Assembly: GCF_023278365.1 (NCBI RefSeq)
Contig: NZ_CP075338.1
Coordinates: 1,674,001-1,738,000 of the forward strand
Direction of reading: 5' to 3'
Source of the DNA: Epilithonimonas zeae
GTDB taxonomy: Bacteria > Bacteroidota > Bacteroidia > Flavobacteriales > Weeksellaceae
Length of the DNA stretch: 64,000 nucleotides
Within the stretch, counting starts at the first letter, position 1. Each line of letters opens with the position of its first letter. The notes under the pieces are model-generated. The model was not told the origin of the DNA. It made no database searches and saw nothing but the letters and a program-made list of their open reading frames with translations. Shown here in pieces: positions 45,504-54,710 of this stretch. Position numbers and translations under genes: made by a program.

Positions 45504-46206
45504 ATTTCTTAGTTAATCTCGCCAGATAAGAATCTTCATCTTGCAAAACTTTTTCAATTTTAAAACCATTATTTTCGGCTGCATTTTTCAACGTATCAAA
45601 GTCGAGATATAACCATTTTATAGGTTCTTCAGATTCGCCTTTGTAATGAACGGTGTAATCTAGTTCACCATAATAACCATCTGCCGGAATATAAAAACCA
45701 CCGTCTTCATCTTCGTCAAACATATAAAGAATATCGGTGCTGTCAATCAGAATTTGACCTTTTGAACTCAATAAGGAATGGAGTTTTTCGAGGTAAATAT
45801 CGATGACATTCAGGCTTTGGAAAATCCCAGTTCCGTTCATCAATAAAAGAATTGTATCGAATGTTCCTTCTGAAAAATGCAGCATATTTTCTGCAACCGC
45901 ACTCTTGACTCCTCTTAGTTTACAAACTTCAATCGACTTTGGAGAAATATCCAATGCTGTAACTTCAAGATTGCTTTCATTCTGAAGATAAAGAGAATGC
46001 GAACCAGCTCCAGCTCCGATATCCAAAACTTTTCCGTTGGCTAATTTCAAAGCTTTTTGTTCGATTTTATTCATCTCCTTAAAATCTCGAAAAAGATAAT
46101 CAACAGGAAGTTCATCCAATTCAGAAATCGAAGTTTCGGTTTGCAAATCCTTTGGATTATTATTGTGGTAGTAATCCCAGATAGCGCGTCCCATTAGGTC
46201 TTTCAT
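45502..46206 (-). CDS. Class I SAM-dependent methyltransferase
   Basis: A 234-residue methyltransferase with motif I VLDIGAGAGSHSL near 59 and the acidic motif II ALDISPKS near 84. The region NGTGIFQS replaces the usual post-I catalytic motif, and an acidic insertion (YMFDEDEDGGFY near 157) is unusual. Relatives are unspecific small-molecule methyltransferases of the Methyltransf_25 type. It stands alone on the minus strand, with its start beside the 42-bp tandem array. The substrate is unknown. Confidence 0.85.
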   Translation of the reverse strand: MKDLMGRAIWDYYHNNNPKDLQTETSISELDELPVDYLFRDFKEMNKIEQKALKLANGKVLDIGAGAGSHSLYLQNESNLEVTALDISPKSIEVCKLRGVKSAVAENMLHFSEGTFDTILLLMNGTGIFQSLNVIDIYLEKLHSLLSSKGQILIDSTDILYMFDEDEDGGFYIPADGYYGELDYTVHYKGESEEPIKWLYLDFDTLKNAAENNGFKIEKVLQDEDSYLARLTKK

Positions 46207-46266
46207 AGCGGTAATTGTGGATACAAAGATAAAATTTTTGAGACAATACTGTTTTCATTTTACATT

Positions 46267-46518
46267 AGTTACAAACAAGCTTGTTTTAAATAAAATACAA
46301 TTGCATTTAGTTACAATCAACCCTGTTTTAAACCAAATACAATTGCAGGAAGTCACAAACACTATTGTTTTTAACTAAATGCAACTGCAGGAAGTCACAA
46401 ACAACACTGTTTTAAACAAAATACGTTCTCCGGAAGTTACAAACAACATTGTTTTAAGCTAAAGAAGTTGTCCGTTGGTCGCAAACACTATTACTTTGAA
46501 TCAAATACTTTTTTTTTA
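46267..46518. repeat. Tandem array, six units of exactly 42 bp
   Basis: Units begin at 46267, 46309, 46351, 46393, 46435 and 46477. The consensus is roughly AGTYACAAACAacattGTTT, then TAAACtAAATaCAattGCagGA. Units 2-4 are most alike, and the outer ones have drifted. Stops occur in every frame when the units are joined, so it is not a coding repeat. There are no spacers as in CRISPR. It fills the gap between the divergent methyltransferase and VWA genes. Confidence 0.9.
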
Positions 46519-46618
46519 AGTCTAATTTGATTATTACAATTATTACTTTTTTCTATTTCCTTACGGTTCAGATTTTGCTAATAATGCCTAAATTGTATCT
46601 CAAATTTGAAATCAATCT

Positions 46619-47761
46619 ATGACAGATAAAAATAAAAACTTCCACACGGGATTCACTTTCAGCAAGCATATTCCGGAAGAGGTTTCGCATTTTGACAGGG
46701 TTTTTGGCGTCTTCAAAGACTTGCTCATCCACACTTCCGGAGATTTGGACGAGGCTTTTGACTGGCTCGATATGCTCGATAAAGAATACGATATTTTCAA
46801 TGAAGAATATGGTTTGGACGACTTTATTGAAGACCTTAAAAAACGAGGTTACATCAAAGAAGAAGTTAAAACCGAAGATGGTGGCTCAGGAACCGGAGAA
46901 GGTAAAAATATACTGACAGCTAAACTGGAAGCAGCTTTAAGAGATTATGCACTTGACCAGATTTTTGGAAAGCTAAGAAAAAGCGGTGTCGGAAATCACA
47001 GGACCAACAAAAGCGGTGTTGGCGACGAGAAAGATGGAGAAAACCGAAATTTCCAATTTGGCGATGACCTTGCGATGGTCAATCTAACGGAAAGTATCAA
47101 GAATGCACAAATCAACAACGGAATTTCGGATTTGAGGTTAACGGAAAATGACCTCATCGTAGAAGAAACAAAACACAAAGCACAGATGAGCACGGTTTTG
47201 ATGATTGACATCAGCCACTCGATGATTTTATATGGCGAAGACCGGATCACCCCTGCCAAAAAAGTAGCGATGGCTTTGGTGGAACTTATCAAAAGAAAAT
47301 ATCCAAAAGATTCCATCGACATTATTGTTTTCGGGAATGATGCGTGGCCTATTCAGATCAAAGATTTGCCTTATCTGCAAGTAGGACCTTATCACACCAA
47401 TACTGTTGCAGGACTGGAATTGGCAATGGATATCCTCCGAAGAAAAAGAAATACCAACAAGCAAATTTTTATGATAACAGATGGGAAGCCAAGCTGCCTA
47501 AAACTTCCAACCGGCGAATATTATATGAACAGTGTTGGTCTGGATGAAAAAATTGTTTCGGAATGTCTTAACAGAGCAGCACAAGCCAGAAAACTGAAAA
47601 TCCCCATCACAACTTTTATGATTGCACAAGACCCTTATCTGAGACAATTCGTGAAAGCCTTCACAGCCCAAAACAAGGGAAAAGCTTTTCTGACAGGGCT
47701 TTCAGGTTTGGGGCAAATGATTTTTGAGGATTACGAAAAAAATAGAATTAAAAGAATTTAG
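46619..47761 (+). CDS. VWA-domain protein, partner of the downstream MoxR-like ATPase
   Basis: A 380-residue cytoplasmic protein. The N-terminal 160 residues are helical and acidic, followed by a von Willebrand A domain with a complete metal site: DISHS near 199, Thr in HTNTVAG near 263, and Asp in ITDGKPS near 288. Such proteins work with MoxR/ChlI-type AAA+ ATPases, as the BchD subunit does with BchI. The AAA+ gene follows on the same strand, parted by a 214-bp D palindrome. What the pair acts on, perhaps metal insertion or protein remodelling, is not visible here. Confidence 0.87.
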   Translation: MTDKNKNFHTGFTFSKHIPEEVSHFDRVFGVFKDLLIHTSGDLDEAFDWLDMLDKEYDIFNEEYGLDDFIEDLKKRGYIKEEVKTEDGGSGTGEGKNILTAKLEAALRDYALDQIFGKLRKSGVGNHRTNKSGVGDEKDGENRNFQFGDDLAMVNLTESIKNAQINNGISDLRLTENDLIVEETKHKAQMSTVLMIDISHSMILYGEDRITPAKKVAMALVELIKRKYPKDSIDIIVFGNDAWPIQIKDLPYLQVGPYHTNTVAGLELAMDILRRKRNTNKQIFMITDGKPSCLKLPTGEYYMNSVGLDEKIVSECLNRAAQARKLKIPITTFMIAQDPYLRQFVKAFTAQNKGKAFLTGLSGLGQMIFEDYEKNRIKRI

Positions 47762-47811
47762 AAAGAGACAAGTTAAAAGGCAAAAGTAAAAAGTTTTCAA
47801 TTTGAAAATTT

Positions 47812-47939
47812 AACCACAAAAGGCACAAAAGTTTTTTTTACTATAAAAGAATAAAAAGCTTTTATCAGAAGTTATGTTCAGTTTTTTTGGACTTTTGATA
47901 AGCTAAATTTTCAAATATTTCTTTTGTGACTTTTGTGGT
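47812..47939. repeat. Family D palindrome between the VWA and AAA+ genes
   Basis: The outer arms aaccacaaaaggcacaaaag and cttttgtgacttttgtggt pair with one gap. An inner stem agcttttatcagaag/cttttgataagct lies near 47860-47903. The design is the same as 17885-17986. Confidence 0.7.
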
Positions 47940-47975
47940 AAAAAAAATATAAAACAAAATAATATCATTTACAAA

Positions 47976-49430
47976 ATGAAGAACGATACGACATTCAAAG
48001 AATTAAAAAAATCGGGATACACAGATAAAACAATCAATCAGGAAATCCAAGCGAACCTGATTGCAAAAATCAAAGCTAAAGAACCAGTTTTCGAAGGACT
48101 TTGGGGTTACGAAGACACCGTGATCCCGCAATTGAAAAAGGCGATTTTAGCCGGACATCACATCAATCTTTTAGGGTTGCGCGGACAGGCAAAAACCAGA
48201 ATTGCCAGAAGTATTGTCAATCTTCTGGATGAATATATGCCGATTGTGAAAGGCTCCGAAATCAATGACAATCCGTTTCAGCCGATATCGAAATTCGCAA
48301 GAGATTTGATTACTGAGTTGGGAGATGAAACACCAATTTCTTGGGTTCATCGTTCAGAAAGATTCTTTGAAAAACTGGCAACACCAGACGTGAATGTCGC
48401 AGATCTGATTGGCGATATCGACCCAATTAAAGCAGCGACTTTGAAATTACCATATTCAGACGAACGAGTTTTACATTACGGAATGATTCCAAGAGCTAAC
48501 CGTTCCATTTTTGTTTTGAATGAATTGCCGGATCTACAAGCGAGAATTCAGGTTTCTTTGTTTAATATTTTGCAGGAAGGCGATGTTCAAATCCGAGGTT
48601 TCCAGTTGAGAATGCCTTTGGATATTCAGTTTGTGTTTACAGCAAATCCCGAAGATTATACCAACAGAGGAAGTATCGTAACCCCATTGAAAGATAGAAT
48701 CGGTTCTCAGATTTTCACACATTATCCGAAAACCGTTGCATTAGCGAGACAAATCACGGAGCAAGAAGCTTTGATCTCTGAAGATGATAAAGCTAAAATA
48801 CAAGTTCCTGATTTAGCAAGAAATCTTTTGGAAGAAGTGGCTTTTGCAGCCAGAGAAAGCGAATATGTTGATGCAAAGAGCGGCGTGAGTGCGAGATTAA
48901 CGATCAGCGCAATGGAAAATTTGATTGCTGCAGCAAAATTGAGACTTTTGGAATCTGATTCTGATAAAACGCAGGTTCGTTTGTTGGATTTTATGTCAAT
49001 TATTCCATCCATTACAGGTAAGATTGAATTGGTTTATGAAGGTGAACAGGAAGGCGCAGATTATGTTGCAAAAATCCTGATTGATGATGCCATTATGGTC
49101 CAGTTCGAAAGTCTTTTCCCACGAATTTCCAAATTGGAAAAAGAAGGCTTGAAAACACCTTACACCGATATCATCCAGTGGTTCAACAATAATCATCTGG
49201 AATTAAATTACTCCGATACAGATAAAGAATTCTATAGCAAATTGGACAGCATAAAACCTTTAACAACTTTGATTGAAGAAAATGTTCCTGAATTGGACGA
49301 CAACGATAAAAAATTCTGCAAAGAGTTAGTTCTTTGGGCTTTAACCATCAGCAAAAAGTTGGATAAGTCAGAAAATGCTTCCACTTTTAACTTTGAATCG
49401 GCTGGTATTGGGCAGTTTTTTAGGAGTTAA
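47976..49430 (+). CDS. AAA+ ATPase of the MoxR/Mg-chelatase I type
   Basis: A 484-residue AAA+ protein. Walker A is GLRGQAKT (67-74). In Walker B the usual Asp-Glu pair is Asn-Glu (FVLNELPDL near 180). The sensor region is FTANPEDYTNRG near 228, and PLKDRIGSQ carries the arginine finger. The Asn for Asp change is known from relatives of this group but may lower ATP turnover. It pairs with the VWA protein just upstream. Magnesium chelation proper is unlikely, since no tetrapyrrole genes are near. The message ends at the perfect palindrome at 49451-49488. Confidence 0.88.
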   Translation: MKNDTTFKELKKSGYTDKTINQEIQANLIAKIKAKEPVFEGLWGYEDTVIPQLKKAILAGHHINLLGLRGQAKTRIARSIVNLLDEYMPIVKGSEINDNPFQPISKFARDLITELGDETPISWVHRSERFFEKLATPDVNVADLIGDIDPIKAATLKLPYSDERVLHYGMIPRANRSIFVLNELPDLQARIQVSLFNILQEGDVQIRGFQLRMPLDIQFVFTANPEDYTNRGSIVTPLKDRIGSQIFTHYPKTVALARQITEQEALISEDDKAKIQVPDLARNLLEEVAFAARESEYVDAKSGVSARLTISAMENLIAAAKLRLLESDSDKTQVRLLDFMSIIPSITGKIELVYEGEQEGADYVAKILIDDAIMVQFESLFPRISKLEKEGLKTPYTDIIQWFNNNHLELNYSDTDKEFYSKLDSIKPLTTLIEENVPELDDNDKKFCKELVLWALTISKKLDKSENASTFNFESAGIGQFFRS

Positions 49431-49450
49431 GTATTAAGAATAAATTTTAA

Positions 49451-49490
49451 AATAACAACCTCAAAGAAATTTCTTTGAGGTTGTTATTTT
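49451..49490 (+). terminator. Terminator after the AAA+ gene; left hairpin of element A copy 4
   Basis: Perfect 19-bp arms meet without a spacer: AATAACAACCTCAAAGAAA and its complement (49451-49469, 49470-49488), with T after it. The same hairpin with paired base changes stands in front of copy 5 (54711-54748). Confidence 0.85.
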
Positions 49491-49491
49491 C

Positions 49492-49571
49492 TAGCCCCGA
49501 TAGTAGCGGCATCCTTTTTCTTTTTTTGCTAAAAAAGAAAAAGATATAGTGGATAGCGGGATTAAGCTCCT
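49492..49571 (+). repeat. Element A, copy 4
   Basis: Begins TAGCCCCGATAGTAGCGGCA and ends GGATAGCGGGATTAAGCTCCT. The centre is a 13-bp palindrome CTTTTTCTTTTTT-TGCT-AAAAAAGAAAAAG. It differs from copy 5 by one base inside the element (T for C before GGATAG). Confidence 0.9.
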
Positions 49572-49582
49572 GAAAATTATTT

Positions 49583-49619
49583 GTAAAAAAGCAAAGCCCC
49601 GCTCAGGAACGAAACGGGA
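49583..49619 (-). terminator. Probable terminator after the MFS exporter gene
   Basis: On the minus strand CCCGTTTC...GAGCGGGG followed by CTTTGCTTTTTT, 27 bp beyond the stop at 49646. Confidence 0.55.
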
Positions 49620-49645
49620 CCTTACAAGTGAAAACAAGGTATTTT

Positions 49646-51235
49646 CTATATCGCAGAACCTACACCGTCTTTCAGGCTTTCTGCTAATTTTTTTCTTTCT
49701 CTTAAGCGTCTTCGGGCAACGACGGATTTACCGCCGAAGAGTCTTACGAGCTTATTTAAAGTAAATTTAGGATATCCGAAATGATGGGTCATTACGAAAA
49801 TTAAAATCCCGAAACCGGCAAGTACAATATATCCGAATAGTTTTTTGTTGGCTACAATCATTGCGTTGAGCTGAATGGTTTTCAGGCTGAGATTGGGCTG
49901 GGCGTTGAGCGTCATTCCGTCCATATAGACTGCTAAATCTCCAAGGCTTTCAATCTGAAATTGATATTGAGTCCACGAAAATAGAGCGGAGAAAAGTCCG
50001 ACTGTGACGAAAGAACGCCAAAGCAAAAACAACCCGATTGCCGGCAACATATCGTTGATTTCGAGCTTATCTAAAGCGTAATACCAAACGGATATGTACA
50101 GCGAACACATCCCGAATCCTTTTAAAAACATCGGCAGATACCAGCTTTCATAACTGAACTCGAGTACCATCGAGAAATACATTATGATGCAATACGCTAC
50201 CATCGACGAAAAACCTGCAAAGATGAAAAACTTGAGCTTTTTTTCTTTTTTAAACCAATACACGGCTAAAATTCCTGCCAGCAACATTCCCGGAATCATC
50301 ATCATATTCAGTTTCGCATTCGTCAACTGGTCGTATCCTAAAACTCCGACTGAAAAGATGTTCTGAAGTGAAGTGGTTGCGAGAAACATCCCAAGACACA
50401 GCAAAAGAAATAACCCGACCTGCACATTGTTTCGTGTGAATATTTTAAATGATAAATACGGTCGTTTTAACGTCGCCTGACGAATGACCATTAAAGCAAA
50501 ACTCACAAATGCAGCAATACTTGCATTGATAATATTCTGAGAATTGAGCCAATCCTGTTGCTTCCCAAATGAAAAAACATACGCCGAAAACATAAATGTG
50601 GAAATAAACAGAAGAATACTCAGCCAGTCGATATAATGCAAAGGCATTTTAAGCGCAAAATATTTATCGTGCATCAATACCCAGCAAATCAGTGCTACAA
50701 TGAAACAGAGAATCGCTACAAAAATGAGGAACTGTCGCCAATTGTGAATGATAGAAAATTCTACGGCGTAATAATTGGCAACCTGAGTTATCACGAGAAT
50801 AAAAGTGTAAAAAACACCATAAAATATTCCCCTTCCGCCCATCAGCATCATCAACGGGAGAAAAACTTCAATTGTAATAAATGTTTTGAAGAACCCTAAA
50901 ATCAATGATACAAAAACAATTACCATCGGATTGGAAGTTGTAGCATTGATGAAACTTAAAACACCCATCAATACGAGTAAAGCCACGACTTTATCTCGCA
51001 CTTTGAAACGCATTTTAGCTCTCAAAACGATAGGCATTGCAGCGCCCATCCCTACTGTTGTGGCATAATTTGCCCACATATAATATTCGCTCAGTGCTCC
51101 CGTATCGCCCACCATATAGCTTAAACTTCCCGTATACACTCCACTCACCGGCATTGCGACAAGCGTGATCAGGAACAGCATAAATAGCTGAAGCGGTTTC
51201 GGAACCCAATTGCTGAAAAGACCTTGATTGTACAT
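49646..51235 (-). CDS. MFS multidrug exporter, DHA2/EmrB-like
   Basis: A 529-residue inner-membrane protein with about 14 hydrophobic helices, the DHA2 arrangement of EmrB. The N-terminal loop VAMPVSGVYTGSL and the VLRAKMRFKVRDK cytoplasmic segment between helices 2 and 3 fit this group. The C-terminus is basic (ARRRLRERKKLAESL). It is the last gene after TolC and EmrA genes, so the three make a pump that expels small toxic compounds through both membranes. The substrates are not known. Confidence 0.88.
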   Translation of the reverse strand: MYNQGLFSNWVPKPLQLFMLFLITLVAMPVSGVYTGSLSYMVGDTGALSEYYMWANYATTVGMGAAMPIVLRAKMRFKVRDKVVALLVLMGVLSFINATTSNPMVIVFVSLILGFFKTFITIEVFLPLMMLMGGRGIFYGVFYTFILVITQVANYYAVEFSIIHNWRQFLIFVAILCFIVALICWVLMHDKYFALKMPLHYIDWLSILLFISTFMFSAYVFSFGKQQDWLNSQNIINASIAAFVSFALMVIRQATLKRPYLSFKIFTRNNVQVGLFLLLCLGMFLATTSLQNIFSVGVLGYDQLTNAKLNMMMIPGMLLAGILAVYWFKKEKKLKFFIFAGFSSMVAYCIIMYFSMVLEFSYESWYLPMFLKGFGMCSLYISVWYYALDKLEINDMLPAIGLFLLWRSFVTVGLFSALFSWTQYQFQIESLGDLAVYMDGMTLNAQPNLSLKTIQLNAMIVANKKLFGYIVLAGFGILIFVMTHHFGYPKFTLNKLVRLFGGKSVVARRRLRERKKLAESLKDGVGSAI

Positions 51236-51248
51236 ATATTTTGTTTGA

Positions 51249-51300
51249 TGCGGGATGTTGGGTGCGGGATGTTATCTTTCAGCATCCATCACCCAGCTTC
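51249..51300. repeat. Palindromic element F in the emrA-MFS gap
   Basis: TGCGGGATGTT occurs twice (51249-51259, 51263-51273), and the pair forms an imperfect inverted repeat with agcatccatcacccagcttc (51281-51300). It fills most of the 72-bp gap inside the operon. Confidence 0.55.
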
Positions 51301-51307
51301 CAGCCTT

Positions 51308-52414
51308 TTATTTTATAGAAACATTCATATTCATTCCCGCGCTCAGTTTCGCAACATCTTCTTTTTTATTGGAAGCTGTAAACTCGATTCTTACGGGAAT
51401 CCTTTGCTGAACTTTAATGAAATTACCAGTTGAATTGTCTGTTGGAACGCTAGAGTATCTTGAACCTGTTGCTGCTGAAACGGCAGTCACCACTCCTTCA
51501 AACTGTTTTCCGCCCAATGCATCGGCAGTCATCATTATCTTTTGTCCGATTTTGATATTCGGCATTTGACTTTCCAAAAAGTTGGCGGTTACCCATTTCT
51601 GATTATTCAAAACGATGGTTCCAACCTGCTGTCCCGGCTGAATCAACTGACCTTCAGAAATCAGTCTTCGTCCCATTACACCATCGTAAGGTGCCGTAAT
51701 TACGGTGTAAGAAAGATTGATTTTCGCCATATCCAATGCAGATTTTGTTCTTTTGATTTCTGCATCGTTAATTCCTAATTTAGATTTCACTTCAGTGGTT
51801 GAAAGATTTGCCGATTGCTTTTGATTAACCAACGTTTCATAGGCTGCTTTTTGGGCGTCATATTCGGTTTTCATCTGATCGTATTGCTGTCTTGTTACCG
51901 CTTCCGAAGCCAATAAGTTTTTGTATCGGTTTAAATTCTGTTCGGCATTCCAAAGTCTGGCTTTTGCTCCGGCGATATTAGATTCCATCACGCTTACGTT
52001 GTTGGAAACTGTGTTGACAGAAGAACTTGTTGCTGATCTTTGAGCCAATGCATTTTGATACGCCGCTTCTGCCTGACCGAGCTGTGTAAGAATTTCTCGG
52101 TCATCCAGAATGACCAAAGTATCGCCTTTTTTCACCTGCTGATGTTCTATAAATTTAATTTCTTTAATATAAGCCGAAACTCTAGTGTTAATCGGATTAA
52201 TAAATTCCTCCACCTGAGCGGCTTCTGTATAAGTTTTGTCGCCGATGTGAAAGTACTGACGAACCAGCCAATACAATCCGAAACCAATCACCGCAAAAAC
52301 GATGATGTTTGAAATGATGGCTCTGATTTTATTTTTCTTATTTTCTTTCTTCTTCGCTACGGCAGAATTAGCCGCCGGTTTTGTATCTTGAGTATTTTGT
52401 TCCTTGTTTTCCAT
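51308..52414 (-). CDS. HlyD/EmrA-family membrane fusion protein
   Basis: The periplasmic adaptor of the MFS pump. The 368-residue protein has a Lys/Asn-rich cytoplasmic tail, one membrane helix (about 31-52), a long coiled coil (about 95-215), a lipoyl-like half motif (VITAPYDGVMGRRLISEGQ near 235) and a beta-barrel domain. It links the MFS carrier to the TolC protein, whose gene lies 23 bp upstream. The EmrA assignment fits because the partner is DHA2-type. Confidence 0.92.
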   Translation of the reverse strand: MENKEQNTQDTKPAANSAVAKKKENKKNKIRAIISNIIVFAVIGFGLYWLVRQYFHIGDKTYTEAAQVEEFINPINTRVSAYIKEIKFIEHQQVKKGDTLVILDDREILTQLGQAEAAYQNALAQRSATSSSVNTVSNNVSVMESNIAGAKARLWNAEQNLNRYKNLLASEAVTRQQYDQMKTEYDAQKAAYETLVNQKQSANLSTTEVKSKLGINDAEIKRTKSALDMAKINLSYTVITAPYDGVMGRRLISEGQLIQPGQQVGTIVLNNQKWVTANFLESQMPNIKIGQKIMMTADALGGKQFEGVVTAVSAATGSRYSSVPTDNSTGNFIKVQQRIPVRIEFTASNKKEDVAKLSAGMNMNVSIK

Positions 52415-52437
52415 TATCTTGATTTTCAGTTTTAAAA

Positions 52438-53748
52438 TTAAAGTGTTCCGGTAGATTTCAACAGATTGTAATATTGATACAGCACATTGATTTCCGCATT
52501 GGCAAAATCTAATTCCGACTGCAGTTTTTGGTTTTGTGCATCCAGCATTTCTGCCTGTACAGCCAATTGGTTCAGATATTTAGCTTCTGTAATCTTATAG
52601 TTTTCATCGGCTAAATTTTTAGCATCATTCAGAATTTCTGCTTGTTGAATGGCTTCCTGATATTTTGTATAAGCCGCATTCACAGCCATATCCAGATTTT
52701 GCTGTACCAAAGTCATCGCATCATTCGCCTGATTTTTCTGGATTTCCCCAAGCTTCACTCTTTCTTTGGTTTTGTATAAATTATCAATATTATAGCTCAA
52801 AGAAATTCCGCCCTGCCAACCGCCGGAGTACATATCCAAAACAGGATTTCTCGTCGTAATCGGTCTTTGTAAAGTGTAACCTCCAAAACCTGAAAGCGTC
52901 GGCATTTTATCGGTTTTAATGATTTCGATATTTTTATCGGCAACTTCGATATTGGTTTTTGCCGATTTCATCTGAGGATTGCTGTCGTGAGCGAGATTCA
53001 GATAATAATCCATTCCGATTCCGGTTTCTTTGTTACCCAAATCTTCCACAGGAACAATCTGCGTTTCAGAATTTAAACCTAAAGCAATATTCAGATTATA
53101 ATTAAGAATTTTTCTGTTATTGACTAAAGTTAAAATTCCCTGGTCGAGATTTTTGATATTCAATTCTCCACGAATGACTTCATTCCTTGTAATCATTCCT
53201 TGTTTGTAGAAATCGTTGATGTTTTTTAATCTTTCCTGAGCCAGTTTTTTGTTGTTTTGAAAAACCTTTTCCTGATTGATGATTTTATAAATGTCCAAAT
53301 AATTTGAAATCACCAAAAACTTAACGTCTTGTTTATTTTTTTCTAAATCCAATTCAGAAAGCTGCTCACGAAGTCCGGCCAATTCAATTGACTTATTCAC
53401 CAATCCACCCTTGAAGATGAGTTGAGTCGCCTGAACCGCATACGAACTCCCATAATGCGGCATCGGAATCGTTGTTGAATTAGAAAAATCTTTGTCGATA
53501 GCTATCGCGTTTCCCAAGTAAAACTGACTTGTAGAAGCGGTGATCGTTGGAAGTTTCTGAAGTTTTGTAATATCGGTCTGCTGTTTTGCGATGTCGATAT
53601 TCTGAGCAGAAACTTTTAGTTGCTGATGGTTCTGAATTGCCAGTGCGGCAACTTCATCTGCGGTCATCTGTTTTATTTCTTGTGAAAAAAACAGCGCAGG
53701 AAAGAGACCTATCAAAACTGAGACTGCTGTTTTTATGTTCTTAACCAT
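52438..53748 (-). CDS. TolC-family outer-membrane efflux protein
   Basis: A 436-residue outer-membrane channel. A signal peptide ends LFFSQ near residue 22. The two repeated TolC halves are visible as coiled-coil blocks (about 35-230 and 240-430), with YNLNIALGL and the GGISLSYNIDNLYK barrel strand. It is the first structural gene of the exporter operon. The promoter (TTG-N19-TAACTTTG) is just upstream, overlapped by the 16-bp operator-like palindrome at 53791-53806. Confidence 0.93.
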   Translation of the reverse strand: MVKNIKTAVSVLIGLFPALFFSQEIKQMTADEVAALAIQNHQQLKVSAQNIDIAKQQTDITKLQKLPTITASTSQFYLGNAIAIDKDFSNSTTIPMPHYGSSYAVQATQLIFKGGLVNKSIELAGLREQLSELDLEKNKQDVKFLVISNYLDIYKIINQEKVFQNNKKLAQERLKNINDFYKQGMITRNEVIRGELNIKNLDQGILTLVNNRKILNYNLNIALGLNSETQIVPVEDLGNKETGIGMDYYLNLAHDSNPQMKSAKTNIEVADKNIEIIKTDKMPTLSGFGGYTLQRPITTRNPVLDMYSGGWQGGISLSYNIDNLYKTKERVKLGEIQKNQANDAMTLVQQNLDMAVNAAYTKYQEAIQQAEILNDAKNLADENYKITEAKYLNQLAVQAEMLDAQNQKLQSELDFANAEINVLYQYYNLLKSTGTL

Positions 53749-53768
53749 TTTACCTTATTTTACAGATG

Positions 53769-53798
53769 CAAAGTTAGGTTGGTTAAAGATTCAAACAA
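53769..53798 (-). promoter_or_regulatory. Promoter of the tolC-emrA-MFS operon
   Basis: On the minus strand TTG (53798-53796), a 19-bp spacer and TAACTTTG (53776-53769) match the Bacteroidota consensus. The TTG lies inside the palindrome at 53791-53806, so a protein bound there would compete with or recruit RNA polymerase. Confidence 0.6.
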
Positions 53799-53806
53799 AT
53801 GTTTGA
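53791..53806. promoter_or_regulatory. Operator-like palindrome O1, upstream of tolC
   Basis: TCAAACAAATGTTTGA. Its exact reverse complement stands upstream of the RND pump operon at 61641-61656. It overlaps the -33 element of the tolC promoter. Confidence 0.6.
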
Positions 53807-53840
53807 TTTTTGGAAAAAGATGTTCAAATGTAGGATTCGA

Positions 53841-54683
53841 TTATTGAAATTGCTGTCTGTACTGACTAGGACTCATCCCCAAATGCTTCTTAAAAAAGTG
53901 AGAAAACGAGTATTGGTCGCTAAAGCCAAGAACGGAGGAAATCTCTGAAACAGGCATATTAGAAGAGTTTAAATATACTTTTGCTTCATTAATTACAATA
54001 GAAGCAATAATCTGGCTTGCCGATCTTCCCGTAATCGACTTCACCACCGACGAAAGATGTCTGGTTGTAATGGATTGTCGCTCCGCATAGAACTCAACAT
54101 TGCGGTTATTCAAATGATGATTTGACAAATCATTAAGGAATAAAAAAACAATCTCTTCCTGTCTCGACATCTGATTCATAGAGCTGTTGTCTTCATTGGC
54201 AATAATTCCTGCCATCTGATAACAGAAAACCGAGAAAAGATGTTCCACAATTTCTTTTTTGTAGATCATTTCAGTGTCAGAATCGAGAATATATTTTAAA
54301 AAATTGACGCTTTTCCAAACCACTTCCAGGTCATCCGGTGAAAACGGAACACCGACGTTCATCTGCTGACGGAAATACCGATAGGTAATTAACCTGTTAA
54401 ATTTCAATGACAATGTAGAAATAAATTCGCGCTTATAAGAGACCATCCTCGACTGAAAATCATCGCTGAAAGAAATCAGTTCATAGACGCTTTGCGGATC
54501 TGTAACAATAAAAGTATTGGCCGAAAGCTCCAGATCACTCAGGTGCTGCCTGAGTTTTATCGTTCCGCTTTTTATAAACAAAAACGCAGGATTCTCCGGA
54601 CGAAAAGGTTTGTCCACCGTAATTCTCTGATGAATCGTGTCCTGAGTAAAAATCTCAACCCCGAATTTTTCTAAAGCTGTCAT
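53841..54683 (-). CDS. AraC-family transcriptional regulator
   Basis: A 280-residue regulator with an N-terminal cupin-like sensor region (about 15-150) and a C-terminal double helix-turn-helix (about 180-278; ISSVLGFSDQYSFSHFFKKHLGMSPSQYRQQF, here quoted only in part as GFSDQYSFSHFFKK). It lies 92 bp upstream of tolC on the same strand and probably controls the exporter operon, perhaps through the palindrome at 53791-53806. The inducer is unknown. A hairpin and element A copy 5 lie upstream. Confidence 0.9.
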   Translation of the reverse strand: MTALEKFGVEIFTQDTIHQRITVDKPFRPENPAFLFIKSGTIKLRQHLSDLELSANTFIVTDPQSVYELISFSDDFQSRMVSYKREFISTLSLKFNRLITYRYFRQQMNVGVPFSPDDLEVVWKSVNFLKYILDSDTEMIYKKEIVEHLFSVFCYQMAGIIANEDNSSMNQMSRQEEIVFLFLNDLSNHHLNNRNVEFYAERQSITTRHLSSVVKSITGRSASQIIASIVINEAKVYLNSSNMPVSEISSVLGFSDQYSFSHFFKKHLGMSPSQYRQQFQ

Positions 54684-54710
54684 TTGGTAAATTTAAGGAA
54701 TCTATTTTCA

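Noticed and set aside
46267-46518. CRISPR array or coding repeat in the 42-bp tandem array
   Set aside because: Units touch each other without spacers, there are no cas genes, and stops occur in every frame.
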